Source: Roseibium aggregatum (GTDB taxonomy: Bacteria; Pseudomonadota; Alphaproteobacteria; Rhizobiales; Stappiaceae). From it: a stretch of 64,000 nucleotides of DNA. Where the stretch lies: positions 1 to 64,000 of the forward strand of contig NZ_JAEKJZ010000006.1 of NCBI RefSeq assembly GCF_017309185.1, given 5' to 3'. A program made the position numbers and the translations under genes. The notes beneath the pieces were generated by a model, which worked only from the letters and a program-made list of their open reading frames with translations, made no database searches and had not been told where the DNA came from. The first letter of the stretch is position 1; every line of letters begins with the position of its first letter. This document shows positions 43,913 through 53,713 of the stretch, piece by piece.

Positions 43913-45082
43913 CTATTCCGGGCGTTCGCCGACATAGGCTGCGCGCGGACGGATCTGCTCCGGCGCCGCGTATTGTTCCAGCGCATGGGCAATCCAGCCG
44001 GCGATCCGCCCGGCGCAGAAGAGGATCTTTCCGGCGTCCTTCGGCAGTCCGTAGGCTCTTTGCAGCGCGGCCAGGGCAAAGTCGATGTTGGGCGAAACGC
44101 CGTAGAGATCCCGCGCGACCTCGACGATCCGGGGGAGCGCCCGAACCAGGGGATCGTTCGGTTCGCTTTTCACGAGCATGGCAAGCAGATGGTCGGCGCG
44201 CGGGTCTCTTTCCCGGTAGATCGTGTGACCGAAACCGGGCAGGGTCTCGCCCCGACTGAGCCGCTCCGACAGGACTATCTCGATATCGGCGTCAGGTCCG
44301 ATCCCGTTGAGCCAGGCGGTGGCCCGGTCCGACGCCGCGCCATGGCGCGGGCCGGTAAAGGCGCCGAGGCCGGAGAGAAGAGCTGCGTGGATCGGGGCGC
44401 GCGTCGAGGCGGCACAGCGCACCGCGAAGGCGCTGGTGTTGAGTTCGTGATCGGCGCACAGCACAAGCGCTGCCCGTATCAGGGTCTTGGCGTTTGCGGG
44501 AGCGCCGAAGGCGGCCGCGACCTGGCTATGAACCGGCGTCGTGACGGGCTTCGTGTCGAGAAGTGCCGCCACCCCGTAACGCAGAAGCGCCGCGCCCTTG
44601 ACGTTGAGCAGCTTCGGCGCCTGGGTATAGGCGGCCTTGTCCTGCAGCGGCCAAGCGGCGAGCGCCATCATCAGCCGGTCCAGCGCCCCCAGCCCTTCCG
44701 GCAAGGCGGGCGGGGCTTCGGGCGCCTCCGCCTCGAAGGGATCCTCCGCCGATTGCCACAGAAGGGTCGCCACGGTTTCAAGGGTCGAGGTTTCGGCAAG
44801 GACCTGCGCGCTTCGTCCCCGGTAGAAAGGTCCGTCCTCCGAAATCAGGGTCAGTTCGGTTTCCAGGACCGGGTCGCCGGTCAGGGGCCGGGCGCCACCG
44901 GGCTCCTCGGCGTCGCGGCGGCCTTTCAGACGCCGGACATCGGCGGCATCGTAGCGGCGTTTTTTTCCAGGACCGGCGACGGAGGAAATCAGCCCCCGGC
45001 TCACATAAGCGTAAAGCGTGGCCGGCTGGACGCCTAGCTCGGCGGCCGCTTCCCGGGCGGAGAGAAAAATCGGCTTCGACAT
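43913..45082 (-). CDS. HTH-citrate synthase fusion protein
   Basis: 389 residues. Residues about 5-55 are a MerR-like/excisionase HTH (LSAREAAAELGVQPATLYAYVSRGL, then GKKRRYDAADVRRLKG). The rest is a citrate synthase domain with all three catalytic residues: His in CADHELNTSAF, His in GFGHTIY, Asp in NIDFALAAL. The acetyl-CoA region (GPRHGAA) is also present. It is divergent from a second citrate-synthase-family gene. No Shine-Dalgarno sequence precedes the ATG, and a promoter -10 ends six bases before it, so the message is probably leaderless. The enzyme might control its own locus. Confidence 0.88.
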   Translation of the reverse strand: MSKPIFLSAREAAAELGVQPATLYAYVSRGLISSVAGPGKKRRYDAADVRRLKGRRDAEEPGGARPLTGDPVLETELTLISEDGPFYRGRSAQVLAETSTLETVATLLWQSAEDPFEAEAPEAPPALPEGLGALDRLMMALAAWPLQDKAAYTQAPKLLNVKGAALLRYGVAALLDTKPVTTPVHSQVAAAFGAPANAKTLIRAALVLCADHELNTSAFAVRCAASTRAPIHAALLSGLGAFTGPRHGAASDRATAWLNGIGPDADIEIVLSERLSRGETLPGFGHTIYRERDPRADHLLAMLVKSEPNDPLVRALPRIVEVARDLYGVSPNIDFALAALQRAYGLPKDAGKILFCAGRIAGWIAHALEQYAAPEQIRPRAAYVGERPE

Positions 45083-45088
45083 GACTTG

Positions 45089-45117
45089 ATTTTATTTATC
45101 AACATTGATCAATGCAA
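45089..45117 (-). promoter_or_regulatory. Leaderless promoter with palindromic operator, HTH-citrate synthase
   Basis: On the minus strand TTGCAT (45112-45117) and TAAAAT (45089-45094) are separated by 17 bases. The start would fall at or next to the ATG at 45082. The spacer and -35 contain the perfect 12-bp palindrome CATTGATCAATG (45103-45114), a natural operator candidate for the HTH protein. Confidence 0.6.
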
Positions 45118-45160
45118 ATTTTTCTTTCTCCTAGGCGCAAACATGAAAAAGGAGATCGAA

Positions 45161-46270
45161 ATGACCGAAGCGCCGAACATGACCCGGATGACCCCGGACC
45201 CGACCGCGGGGCTGGAAGGTGTCGTCGCCGCCACAACACGCCTCAGCAATGTCGACGGCCAGAACGGTGTCCTGATCCTGAACGGCAAGCGGATTGAGGA
45301 CCTGGCCGGGAAGATGTCCTTTGAGTCGGCGATCGGTCACCTATGGCAGGACGTCGTCGGCACCATGCCCGGCCCCGTTTTGCGGCAGGCCCTCGGCGAG
45401 GCGCGCCTTGCGGCATTCTCGATCGTTCCGCTTCTGGAAAGCGCGCCCGAAACGCTGTCGGTCTACGAGCGCATGCAACTCGGCCTTGCCGCCTTGCCCA
45501 TCATGGGCACCCGATCGGAGGCCATTGCCATCTGCGGCGCCCTGCCGGTGTTTCTGGCCGCGTCCCGCCGGATCGCGCTCAAGCTTGGCCCGATTGCCCC
45601 GGACAGCACCCTCGGAACCGCTTCGGACCTGCTGCGGATGCTGCGCGGAGAGAGACCGCCGAAAGACCATTCGGACGCGCTCGACCGGTATCTGGTGACC
45701 ATTCTGGACCATGGCCTGAACGCGTCGACCTTCACCGCCCGCGTGATCGGATCGACTCAGGCCGGGTTGAAACAGGCGGTTCTGGGCGCGATGGGCGCGT
45801 TGAGCGGACCACTGCATGGCGGCGCGCCCGGTCCGGTGCTCGACATGATCGATGCCATCGGTTCCCCGGAAAACACGGAGGACTGGATTTCCGGCGCTCT
45901 TGCGCGCAAGGAACGCCTGATGGGCTTCGGACATCGCATCTATCGGACGCGGGATCCACGCGCCGACGTGCTGAAAGCCGGCCTGAGGCACCTCGGCGAC
46001 AGCAGTCCGAAAGTCCGGCTGGCGGAAAATATCGAACAGGCGGCGCTGGCCGCATTGAAAAAAGCCAAACCGGACCGGCCGCTCGACACGAATGTGGAGT
46101 TTTTCACGGCCGTACTGCTCGACGCGATCGGCATCGACCGCAGCCTGTTCACGCCTCTCTTTGCGGTCGGCCGAACGCCGGGCTGGTGCGCTCACGTTCT
46201 GGAACAGCAGCAGACCGGCAAACTGATCCGGCCGGCGTCGCGGTATGTGGGACCGGGGGCGGGGTTTTAG
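45161..46270 (+). CDS. Citrate synthase-family protein (CitA-like)
   Basis: 369 residues. Catalytic motifs are LDHGLNAST, GFGHRIYRTRDPRAD and NVEFFTAVLL; the expected catalytic Asp of the last motif is Glu. From memory M. tuberculosis CitA (Rv0889c) also has NVEF, so this looks like a paralog group feature rather than decay. The C-terminus is RPASRYVGP. ATG 45161 is chosen because AAGGAG lies six bases upstream; ATG 45143 overlaps that Shine-Dalgarno sequence. It is divergent from the HTH-citrate synthase; both may act in methylcitrate or citrate synthesis. Confidence 0.85.
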   Translation: MTEAPNMTRMTPDPTAGLEGVVAATTRLSNVDGQNGVLILNGKRIEDLAGKMSFESAIGHLWQDVVGTMPGPVLRQALGEARLAAFSIVPLLESAPETLSVYERMQLGLAALPIMGTRSEAIAICGALPVFLAASRRIALKLGPIAPDSTLGTASDLLRMLRGERPPKDHSDALDRYLVTILDHGLNASTFTARVIGSTQAGLKQAVLGAMGALSGPLHGGAPGPVLDMIDAIGSPENTEDWISGALARKERLMGFGHRIYRTRDPRADVLKAGLRHLGDSSPKVRLAENIEQAALAALKKAKPDRPLDTNVEFFTAVLLDAIGIDRSLFTPLFAVGRTPGWCAHVLEQQQTGKLIRPASRYVGPGAGF

Positions 46271-46372
46271 TGCCGCTGATTTTTGATTGATCAGAGGTCC
46301 TGCCCTTGAGCCTATAAACGCTTACTTATGCCCATGACGCACGAGGCTGCAGGCACCTCATTCCCCTCCAAG

Positions 46373-46502
46373 GTCACCCCGGCCAAGCGAAGCGCAGAGC
46401 CGGGGCCCACTCATTTGCAGAGCGCATCAGGTCAACAAAAAGCCTCGCCCAAAAAGGATAGGCGAGTGGGTCCCGGCTCTCGCTTCGCTCGGCCGGGATG
46501 AC
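46373..46502. repeat. Interspersed palindromic repeat, copy 3
   Basis: The left arm GTCACCCCGGCC... and right arm ...GGCCGGGATGAC are inverted copies over about 40 bases with a few mismatches. A second inner stem (GCCTCGCC / GGCGAG) lies in the right half. It occupies the middle of the gene-free stretch 46271-46719. Confidence 0.7.
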
Positions 46503-46719
46503 ACCGAAGAAAATTGCAAACCCTCAAATTTGGACCACAAACCATCTTGAATTCACGCCTGACATAGGTCCGAAATCTAGATGGTTTACCTATTGGCCTT
46601 GAACCGGGACCAACTCTCCACGTGAAAGAAAAGACCCCGGATCTGCGCTTCACTTCGTCCAGAGAGGGAGTGGACTCGCCTAACTGAACCAGTTCCACCG
46701 CTTACGGCAGTCCGTTGGC

Positions 46720-47439
46720 CTACTCCGCCAGCTGGGCCTCGCGCACGGCGAGTTCGATTTCCTCGACCAGGCCCTCTTCCAGTTCCAGGCGCGCCGCGAG
46801 CATTTGCAGGTAGGCTCTTTCCGCGGGGCGGTCCGGTTCGATGGCAAGCCGGGAGGCGGCATAGATCTCAGCAGCACTCTCCGGGCAGGTGGCGCTGGAG
46901 ACCACCTTGTCCAGATCGAGCGGCGCGCGCAGTTCGTCCATCAGGAAGGCCTTGGCCTCACTGTCGAGACCGGCTTCGTCGATCTTGGCAAAGATCCGAT
47001 CCTGCTCCTGCGCGTCGATATGGCCGTCGGCCTTGGCCGCCTGGATCATCGCTGTCAAAAGGATCGTCGCCGCTCCGTTTTCACCGCCCGGCTGCTCGGC
47101 CGGGTCGAAAGCGGTGCCGCGCGGCCCTTCGAGCGGGATCGGATCGTCCTGCGGGTAGTGCGGGCGCGGCGCGTTCTGCTGGTTGGCCTTGTGGCCCTGA
47201 TAGGCCTTGTAGGCCAGCCCGGCGACCAGGGCGAGTCCGCCGTAGGTTACGGCCTTCTTGCCGATTTTCCGTCCGGACTTCGTCCCGAGCATCAGGCCCG
47301 CGAGGCTGCCGAGCGCCAGGCCGCCGCCTTGCGAGGACAGGAAATCCTTGCCCTGGGACAAGAGATCGCCCGATCCGGATTGCCGGCCGCCCGGCTGGCT
47401 TCCGACAAACTGATCCAGCAAGGATTTCGCGTCAAACAT
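46720..47439 (-). CDS. DUF533/TerB-like protein (YebE family)
   Basis: 239 residues. An N-terminal region MFDAKSLLDQFVG and a hydrophobic Gly-rich stretch (LALGSLAGLMLG, TYGGLALVAGLAYKAYQG) precede a C-terminal TerB-like helical domain (ILLTAMIQAAKADGHIDAQE, where the DGHID loop is the acidic metal-binding-like segment). This is DUF533. It is probably a membrane-associated inner-membrane protein of unknown role. Confidence 0.85.
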   Translation of the reverse strand: MFDAKSLLDQFVGSQPGGRQSGSGDLLSQGKDFLSSQGGGLALGSLAGLMLGTKSGRKIGKKAVTYGGLALVAGLAYKAYQGHKANQQNAPRPHYPQDDPIPLEGPRGTAFDPAEQPGGENGAATILLTAMIQAAKADGHIDAQEQDRIFAKIDEAGLDSEAKAFLMDELRAPLDLDKVVSSATCPESAAEIYAASRLAIEPDRPAERAYLQMLAARLELEEGLVEEIELAVREAQLAE

Positions 47440-47546
47440 GGTCTGCTCCCTAAAATGGCCCGGATCGGGCGGTATCGGTCGGTCTATCAGATGGTATGTT
47501 TCGAAAAGCCGCGCAAGTTTCCGTTACACTCGGTGACATTACCGGG

Positions 47547-48146
47547 ATGCGGTTTTTTGATAAAATCAACCAAAACGAGGCAGTTTTGACGCGCAGGACT
47601 AAATTTCAGCGCCGTGTCCGGACGGGACTTGCGTCGCTCTGGATGGTTTTCTGCACGCCGGGGCACGCCCTCTCCCTGAACGATTCTTCCGACACCTACG
47701 CCTATCTGAGCGACGAGGATCTCCGCAAAGCCTACGCCGACGCGCTCGCTTCGTCCGGAGAGACCACCACCGCGAAGTTCTACGCCTTCAACGTGAAGGG
47801 CTGCTCGCCGGCAGCAACACCAGATCCGAAGAGCGGCGATCCACGGACATCCGTCTATATTCATGCCGTCCAGGATCGCGGCCAGCCCAGGGGCCTCGAA
47901 TATCCGACCTATGTCTTCACGACCGGCCCCAATGCGCGGCATCCGAAACTGGTTCTCAAGATCCATGCCGGTAAACGGCTTTACTTGTCGGACACGATCG
48001 TCTGCGAGCCGGAAAACTGCCTTCTTTCCGCGCAACAGGGCTTCTCCGATGCCTGTCTGACCGACCCCTTCGGCACTCCGGCGCCCGGACTTCCGGGCCT
48101 GCGCAAGGACTTCTGGTCCGAACTGGCCCACTGGCTGGGGCTTTGA
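47547..48146 (+). CDS. Secreted protein of unknown function
   Basis: About 199 residues. A positively charged start (TRRTKFQRRVRTG) and hydrophobic stretch (LASLWMVFCTPGHALS) give a plausible Sec signal. The mature part has four or more cysteines (KGCSPAA, CEPENC, DACLTD), suggesting disulfides. I recognise no domain. The start is uncertain: ATG 47547, or a TTG at 47586 with GAGG five bases upstream, which would place the signal directly at the N-terminus. Confidence 0.65.
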   Translation: MRFFDKINQNEAVLTRRTKFQRRVRTGLASLWMVFCTPGHALSLNDSSDTYAYLSDEDLRKAYADALASSGETTTAKFYAFNVKGCSPAATPDPKSGDPRTSVYIHAVQDRGQPRGLEYPTYVFTTGPNARHPKLVLKIHAGKRLYLSDTIVCEPENCLLSAQQGFSDACLTDPFGTPAPGLPGLRKDFWSELAHWLGL

Positions 48147-48176
48147 GAAGGCGGCGCCTGAAGCGTCCTTTGCGTC

Positions 48177-48647
48177 CTAACGGGCCAGCGGCAGCAGATT
48201 GTCGTCCTTCAGCGTATCCATCGCAATCGACGAACGCACGTGATGGACGGCCTCCTGGGGCAGCAGGTCGTCATTGATGACCCGGCTCAGGGTTTTCAGG
48301 TCCGGCACGACGATCTTCAGCATGTAGTCGAGATCCCCGGTCAGCGTGTGCGCTTCCTGCACTTCCGGCATGGCCGTGACCATGTCACGGAACCGGCGGG
48401 CGTTTTCCTTGCTGTGCGCGCCGAGCGTCACGCCGACGAAAGCCGTCACCGCAAGGCCCAGCGCTTCCGGATCGAGCGCCGCCCGATAACGGCGGATCAC
48501 TCCGGCCTCCTCCAGTTTCTGCCGCCGGCGGGAGACCTGGCTGGCGGACAGTCCGATCTTCCCGCCGAGCTCCGCATTGGTCAGGGCGGCGTTTTCCTGC
48601 AAGATCGCAAGCAGCTTCACGTCAAAGCCGTCCAGCGCAACAGACAT
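48177..48647 (-). CDS. Lrp/AsnC-family regulator
   Basis: 156 residues. HTH region LQENAALTNAELGGKIGLSASQVSRRRQKLE is followed by the RAM effector domain (GVTLGAHSKENARRF, AHTLTGDLDYMLKIV). AAAGGAAA precedes the ATG. It is divergent from hppD across 124 bases; such a neighbouring Lrp regulator often controls the aromatic amino acid catabolic gene next to it. Confidence 0.93.
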   Translation of the reverse strand: MSVALDGFDVKLLAILQENAALTNAELGGKIGLSASQVSRRRQKLEEAGVIRRYRAALDPEALGLAVTAFVGVTLGAHSKENARRFRDMVTAMPEVQEAHTLTGDLDYMLKIVVPDLKTLSRVINDDLLPQEAVHHVRSSIAMDTLKDDNLLPLAR

Positions 48648-48771
48648 GTGTCAATTTCCTTTCTGATGCGTTTTTCATGCACGATCTTACGCAATAACCC
48701 GTGCTTTGCACACACCCTGCGCGCGTTTCCCGGCATTTTGAACAGACCCATTTTCCAAAGGAGGACCAGCC

Positions 48772-49884
48772 ATGGGACCATTCCCGCATGACGCCCCGCC
48801 CGCGCGGATTACCGAAGACAACCCGGCAGGCACGGACGGTTTCGAGTTCGTCGAGTTCGCGCATCCGGAGCCGGAAAAGCTGGACGCCTTGTTCCGCAAG
48901 ATGGGCTACGCACCGGTCGCCCGCCACAAGACCAAGGCCATCACGCTCTACCGCCAGGGCGACATCACTTACGTTCTGAATGCTGAACCCGGCAGCCACG
49001 GCATGCGCTTCGTCGAAGAACACGGCCCTTGCGCTCCCGCAATGGCGTGGCGGGTGGTCGACGCGCAGGAGGCGTTCAATCACGCGGTCGCCAAAGGTGC
49101 GCAACCTTACGAGGGGGGCGGAAAAGTCCTGGACGTTCCGGCCATTGTCGGCATCGGTGGGTCTCTGCTTTATTTCATCGACACTTACGGCGAAAAAGGC
49201 TCCGCCTATTCAGCGGACTTCGACTGGCTCGACGCGCCGGACCCGAAGCCAGAAGGCGTCGGCTTCTATTATCTCGATCACCTCACCCACAATGTCTATC
49301 GCGGCAACATGGACAAGTGGTGGGATTTCTACCGCGATCTGTTCAACTTCCGGCAGATCCATTTCTTCGATATCGACGGCCGCATCACCGGCCTGGTCAG
49401 CCGGGCGATCACCAGCCCCTGCGGCAAGATTCGCATCCCCTTGAACGAATCCAAGGACGATACAAGCCAGATCGAGGAATATCTGAAAAAATACCGGGGT
49501 GAAGGCATTCAGCACATCGCGGTCGGCACAGACAATATCTACGACAGCACCGACAAGCTGGCCGCGAACGAGCTGAAGTTCATGCCCGGCCCGCCGGACA
49601 CCTATTACGAGATGTCCCACGAGCGCGTCAAAGGCCACGACGAGCCGCTGGAGCGGATGAAGCGCCACGGCATCTTGATCGACGGAGAAGGCGTCATCGA
49701 CGGCGGCATGACAAAGATTCTTCTGCAGATCTTCTCCAAGACCGTCATAGGCCCGATCTTCTTCGAGTTCATTCAGCGAAAAGGCGACGAGGGGTTCGGC
49801 GAAGGCAATTTCCGCGCGCTGTTCGAGTCGATCGAGGAAGACCAGATCCGGCGCGGCGCGCTCAAAACGGAAGCCGCCGAATAA
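48772..49884 (+). CDS. hppD: 4-Hydroxyphenylpyruvate dioxygenase
   Basis: 370 residues with two VOC domains. The Fe(II) 2-His-1-carboxylate set is visible: His in LDHLTHNVYRGN, His in IQHIAVGTDNIY and Glu in FFEFIQRKGDEGFGEGNF. It converts 4-hydroxyphenylpyruvate to homogentisate in tyrosine degradation. AAAGGAGG is seven bases before the ATG. No other homogentisate genes are in the window. Confidence 0.95.
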   Translation: MGPFPHDAPPARITEDNPAGTDGFEFVEFAHPEPEKLDALFRKMGYAPVARHKTKAITLYRQGDITYVLNAEPGSHGMRFVEEHGPCAPAMAWRVVDAQEAFNHAVAKGAQPYEGGGKVLDVPAIVGIGGSLLYFIDTYGEKGSAYSADFDWLDAPDPKPEGVGFYYLDHLTHNVYRGNMDKWWDFYRDLFNFRQIHFFDIDGRITGLVSRAITSPCGKIRIPLNESKDDTSQIEEYLKKYRGEGIQHIAVGTDNIYDSTDKLAANELKFMPGPPDTYYEMSHERVKGHDEPLERMKRHGILIDGEGVIDGGMTKILLQIFSKTVIGPIFFEFIQRKGDEGFGEGNFRALFESIEEDQIRRGALKTEAAE

Positions 49885-49903
49885 CCCCGGCGGCAATGCA
49901 CCA

Positions 49904-49934
49904 GGTTCCGCCGGTGAAACAGTCCGGCGGAACC
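49904..49934 (+). terminator. Stem-loop after hppD
   Basis: GGTTCCGCCGG and CCGGCGGAACC form a perfect 11-bp stem with a nine-base loop, 20 bases after the hppD stop. No T-run follows, so it is probably a 3'-end stabiliser or Rho-assisted terminator. Confidence 0.5.
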
Positions 49935-50149
49935 GCCTCAAGGAGAATACCGTCACGCGAAGGCAGGATTCCTGCCAGTGTCACTTCTACGGAGGTGCTA
50001 TTTTTGGCGAGAGGAAAGCAGTGGTTTCATGCCGATCCGTTTCGGGCGAAAAAAGTTTACGGTAAAATTTTTTAATTAACTCGTTGATTTTTATCATTAA
50101 TTTATTTCACAAGGAAACTTTATCGAAAATAATCGAGCAGTTTTTCGAT

Positions 50150-50269
50150 TCTTTCTGGAAGAAGCCTGACCCAGAGGGGTTTTGTCAGTAGAGGCTGCCG
50201 AGTAGGCCCTCTGTTGCATTGTCTAAGCACAAACTTGTTTCCTCCGCGTCTGACGCGGAGGTTTTTTTT
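50150..50269 (+). ncRNA. Candidate small structured RNA with intrinsic terminator
   Basis: A strong terminator (CCTCCGCG-TCTGA-CGCGGAGG then eight T, 50241-50269) lies 280 bases after hppD and its stem-loop, and 84 bases before the next gene. Just upstream, CAGAGGG (50172-50178) can pair with CCCTCTG (50207-50213) around an inner stem. Bases 50050-50160 are AT-rich, as expected for a promoter region. A short RNA, or an attenuator leader for the small unknown gene, would explain the arrangement. Exact 5' end is not known. Confidence 0.4.
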
Positions 50270-50352
50270 GGCCAAATGCTGGACAGGCCTCGATACGCCC
50301 CCCTATACATATGGTTGTATTTTGCTGATCTGCTGCTCAGGGAGTATTGCCC

Positions 50353-50772
50353 TTGACCATAACGCTCAAAATGCCCGGGGGCGGCAAAGAGAAGATTAAA
50401 CCGGCCAGCGTCCTGGTGGTTCGCGAGCCGCTCGATTTCGAACGGGACGAATCCCCCGAGGTTCAGGCCATGGTGCTCGGATCCGGCTATCGTCTTTATC
50501 CGGCAGTTTCCGTCAACGATCTCATAAACCTGATCGGCGGAGAAACCACATTGGTCCGCCTGACCGCCCCGACAGGGACACCCCTCTTCGTTAACGCCGA
50601 AAGGGTGACGGACCGGGACGCCCGGTCCGCGATCGTGGATCACGAGGAGACGAATTCGGTCCTTCTTTTCGGGCCCGGTCCCAATTCTAACCGCATTCGG
50701 GTAAGAGAGACCAAGGAAGACCTCGTTCTCCTCTGGCAAAAACACGGTCTGGACGTCTCTGTTCTCGACTAG
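50353..50772 (+). CDS. Small soluble protein of unknown function
   Basis: 139 residues from TTG 50353, which has GGAG eight bases upstream; a TTG at 50347 is too close to it. No signal peptide, membrane segment or motif that I recognise. Features: MTITLKMPGGGKEKIKP, an acidic middle, and a C-terminal RVRETKEDLVLLWQKHGLD. It converges on gshB, with a 7-bp stem at 50785-50803 between them. The transcript may be governed by the structured leader upstream. Confidence 0.6.
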   Translation: MTITLKMPGGGKEKIKPASVLVVREPLDFERDESPEVQAMVLGSGYRLYPAVSVNDLINLIGGETTLVRLTAPTGTPLFVNAERVTDRDARSAIVDHEETNSVLLFGPGPNSNRIRVRETKEDLVLLWQKHGLDVSVLD

Positions 50773-50797
50773 GGAGAGCCCGGGGGCTGATTGGCGA

Positions 50798-51748
50798 TCA
50801 GCCTCGCGAACAGGCCTTCGCTTCCAGCACATCCCAGACCTTCGCCGCGACATCCGGGCCGCCGAGCTTCCGGATCGCGCGGATACCGGTCGGCGCGGTA
50901 ACGTTGATTTCCGTGAGCCAGCCGTCGATGACGTCGATCCCCACCAGGATCAGTCCCTTTTCCTTCAGGGACGGCCCGAGACGGGCGCAGATCTCGCGTT
51001 CCTTGTCCGTCAGGTCGCTTTCGGTCGGCGCCCCGCCGCGCACCATGTTGGAGCGCAGGTCGCCGGCCGCCGGCACGCGGTTGACCGCGCCCGCGAACTC
51101 GCCGTCCACCAGCAGAATGCGCTTGTCGCCGTGTTTCACGTTGGGCAGGAACTGCTGGATTACCCAGGGCTCGCGGAAGGTCACGTTGAAGAAGTCGTAG
51201 AGCGAGCCGTAGTTCAGGTCGTCGCGGGTTATGCGGAACACCGCCGCGCCGCCGTGGCCGAAGAGCGGCTTCATGACGATATCGCCGTATTCCTCGCGGA
51301 AAAGATCGATTTCCGCCCGGTCCTTGGTCACCAGCGTCGGCGGCATCAGATCCGCGAACTCCGTGACGAAGAGTTTTTCCGGCGCGTTGCGGACCTCCAC
51401 CGGATCGTTCACCACCAGCGTCTCAGGGTGGATCTTCTGCAGGATGTGGGTCGCGGCGATATAGGAGAGGTCGAAGGGCGGGTCCTGGCGCATCAGCACC
51501 ACGTCGAAGTCGCGCATGTCGAAGCGCTTCTTCTCGCCGAAACTGAAGTGATTGCCCTGTTCGTCGTGCACCTCCACCGGCTCCAGCGCGCAGTAGACAT
51601 CATCGCCGCGCATGGCAAGACGCTCGGGCGTGTAGTGATAGAGTTCATGCCCCCTGGCCTGCGCCTCCAGCATGAGCGCGAAAGCACTGTCGCCGGCGAT
51701 GTTGATGGTGGAGATATGGTCCATCTGGACCGCGACTTTCAGGGCCAT
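50798..51748 (-). CDS. gshB: Glutathione synthetase
   Basis: 316 residues of the bacterial ATP-grasp GSH synthetase. It opens [23 protein letters not shown]-grasp elements include [36 protein letters not shown], and the metal site near the C-terminus [12 protein letters not shown]. It joins gamma-Glu-Cys and Gly. ATG 51748 is preceded by GGGAG seven bases upstream; a longer frame adds 45 unrelated residues. It follows the gshB-yraN-rsmI order common in alphaproteobacteria, though a 450-base gap separates it from yraN. Confidence 0.95.
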   Translation of the reverse strand: MALKVAVQMDHISTINIAGDSAFALMLEAQARGHELYHYTPERLAMRGDDVYCALEPVEVHDEQGNHFSFGEKKRFDMRDFDVVLMRQDPPFDLSYIAATHILQKIHPETLVVNDPVEVRNAPEKLFVTEFADLMPPTLVTKDRAEIDLFREEYGDIVMKPLFGHGGAAVFRITRDDLNYGSLYDFFNVTFREPWVIQQFLPNVKHGDKRILLVDGEFAGAVNRVPAAGDLRSNMVRGGAPTESDLTDKEREICARLGPSLKEKGLILVGIDVIDGWLTEINVTAPTGIRAIRKLGGPDVAAKVWDVLEAKACSRG

Positions 51749-51957
51749 GAGGCAACTCCCGGCGGGACGCGATACGCGTTTTGGGATTTCAGATCGGTTG
51801 GTCCAGATATGCGGTTTGGGTACCGCTTTGTCCAGAGGCAGCTCACCAAGCCCCGACTTTGGTCTCGGTCGGGTGAAGCCCATTCAGTGCTCCTCGGCGT
51901 AACTCACCGGGAACAGGGTCGGTGGTGTCGGACACAAAGAGGACTTGCTGTTTGCGC

Positions 51958-52102
51958 CGTCTCCCCCCTTGCGGGGGAGATGTCCGTGAAACGGACAGAG
52001 GGGGGTACAGCGGTGCTGCAACACGAGACGCTGAATGAATTCGAGAGCCTCGTCCCCCCTCTGTCAGCTAAAGCTAACATCTCCCCCGCAAGGGGGGAGA
52101 CG
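51958..52102. repeat. Inverted pair of a 48-bp repeat with compensatory hairpin changes
   Basis: Two copies face each other: 51958-52005 (CGTCTCCCCCCTTGCGGGGG...) and 52054-52102 in reverse. They agree closely, except that the inner hairpin TGTCCGT-GAA-ACGGACA in the left copy is TGTCAGCT-AA-AGCTAACA in the right copy, so the pairing is kept with different bases. The rest of 51749-52201 contains no gene. Confidence 0.75.
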
Positions 52103-52201
52103 GGTGCAAGCTGCAACGCTCAAGGAACCAAGAGATATCCGAACCGGACATGCAGAAGGACGTTCCAACGACACTCAGATCGGTCGTAACGCACCCAAAG
52201 C

Positions 52202-52593
52202 CTACTCCCACGCCTCAAACGCATTGACGATCCGCTCAGGCAGTGCCCAGGGGCGGATGACGACGACGTCGAAACGCAAGGTGTAGAAACCGGCCTTCGG
52301 GTGTTCGGCGACGAAGATCCGGGCGGCGCGCGAAATGCGTTTGCGGCTTGCCGGCGTCACCGCCTCCAGCGCGGCTGCCCGCGTCCTGCGGGCCTTGACC
52401 TCGACAAAGGCCACCGTCTTGCGCCGCTTCGCGATCAGGTCGATCTCGCCCGCCTTTGTCTTGTACCGATGCTTTAGAATGCGCCAGCCTGTCAGCCTCA
52501 GATACCAGGCCGCCCAGGTTTCGGCGGAGAGACCAAGCGCATGCGCCCGGCGGCGTTCCCTCGTCGTGACCGGGCCGCGGCGGGAGCGCCCCA

Positions 52594-52594
<1 letters not shown>
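52202..52594 (-). CDS. YraN/UPF0102 nuclease-like protein
   Basis: 130 residues of the YraN family. The endonuclease-like motif is GWRILKHRYKTKAGEIDLIA followed by FVEVKARR, giving the D-x(n)-ExK pattern. The product is of unknown function, related to Holliday-junction resolvase folds. It overlaps the rsmI stop by one base (ATGA), so the two are translationally coupled. Confidence 0.92.
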
Positions 52595-53508
<914 letters not shown>

Positions 53509-53713
53509 GGACATCCCTTCCAAACCGGTCCAAAACCCGGCGAATCCGCTTGCCTGGCAATACACTTTGCCCTGCGCTACCCGCAGATCACGCCCCTTGC
53601 AAGGCAAATCCACTATTGATCGGACCAGAGCGCCTTTGAAAGGCCGCTTGAACTTTACATGTCCCCGGCGAATACGTAAGTCTTTCTCAAAGACTCTAGA
53701 TAGAAATACGGCA

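Noticed and set aside
46432..46698. 88-codon minus-strand frame beside repeat copy 3
   Set aside because: It reads through the palindromic repeat and has repeat-derived sequence.
50241..50269. hppD terminator
   Set aside because: It is 357 bases beyond the hppD stop and an 11-bp stem lies directly after hppD; a separate transcript is the simpler reading.
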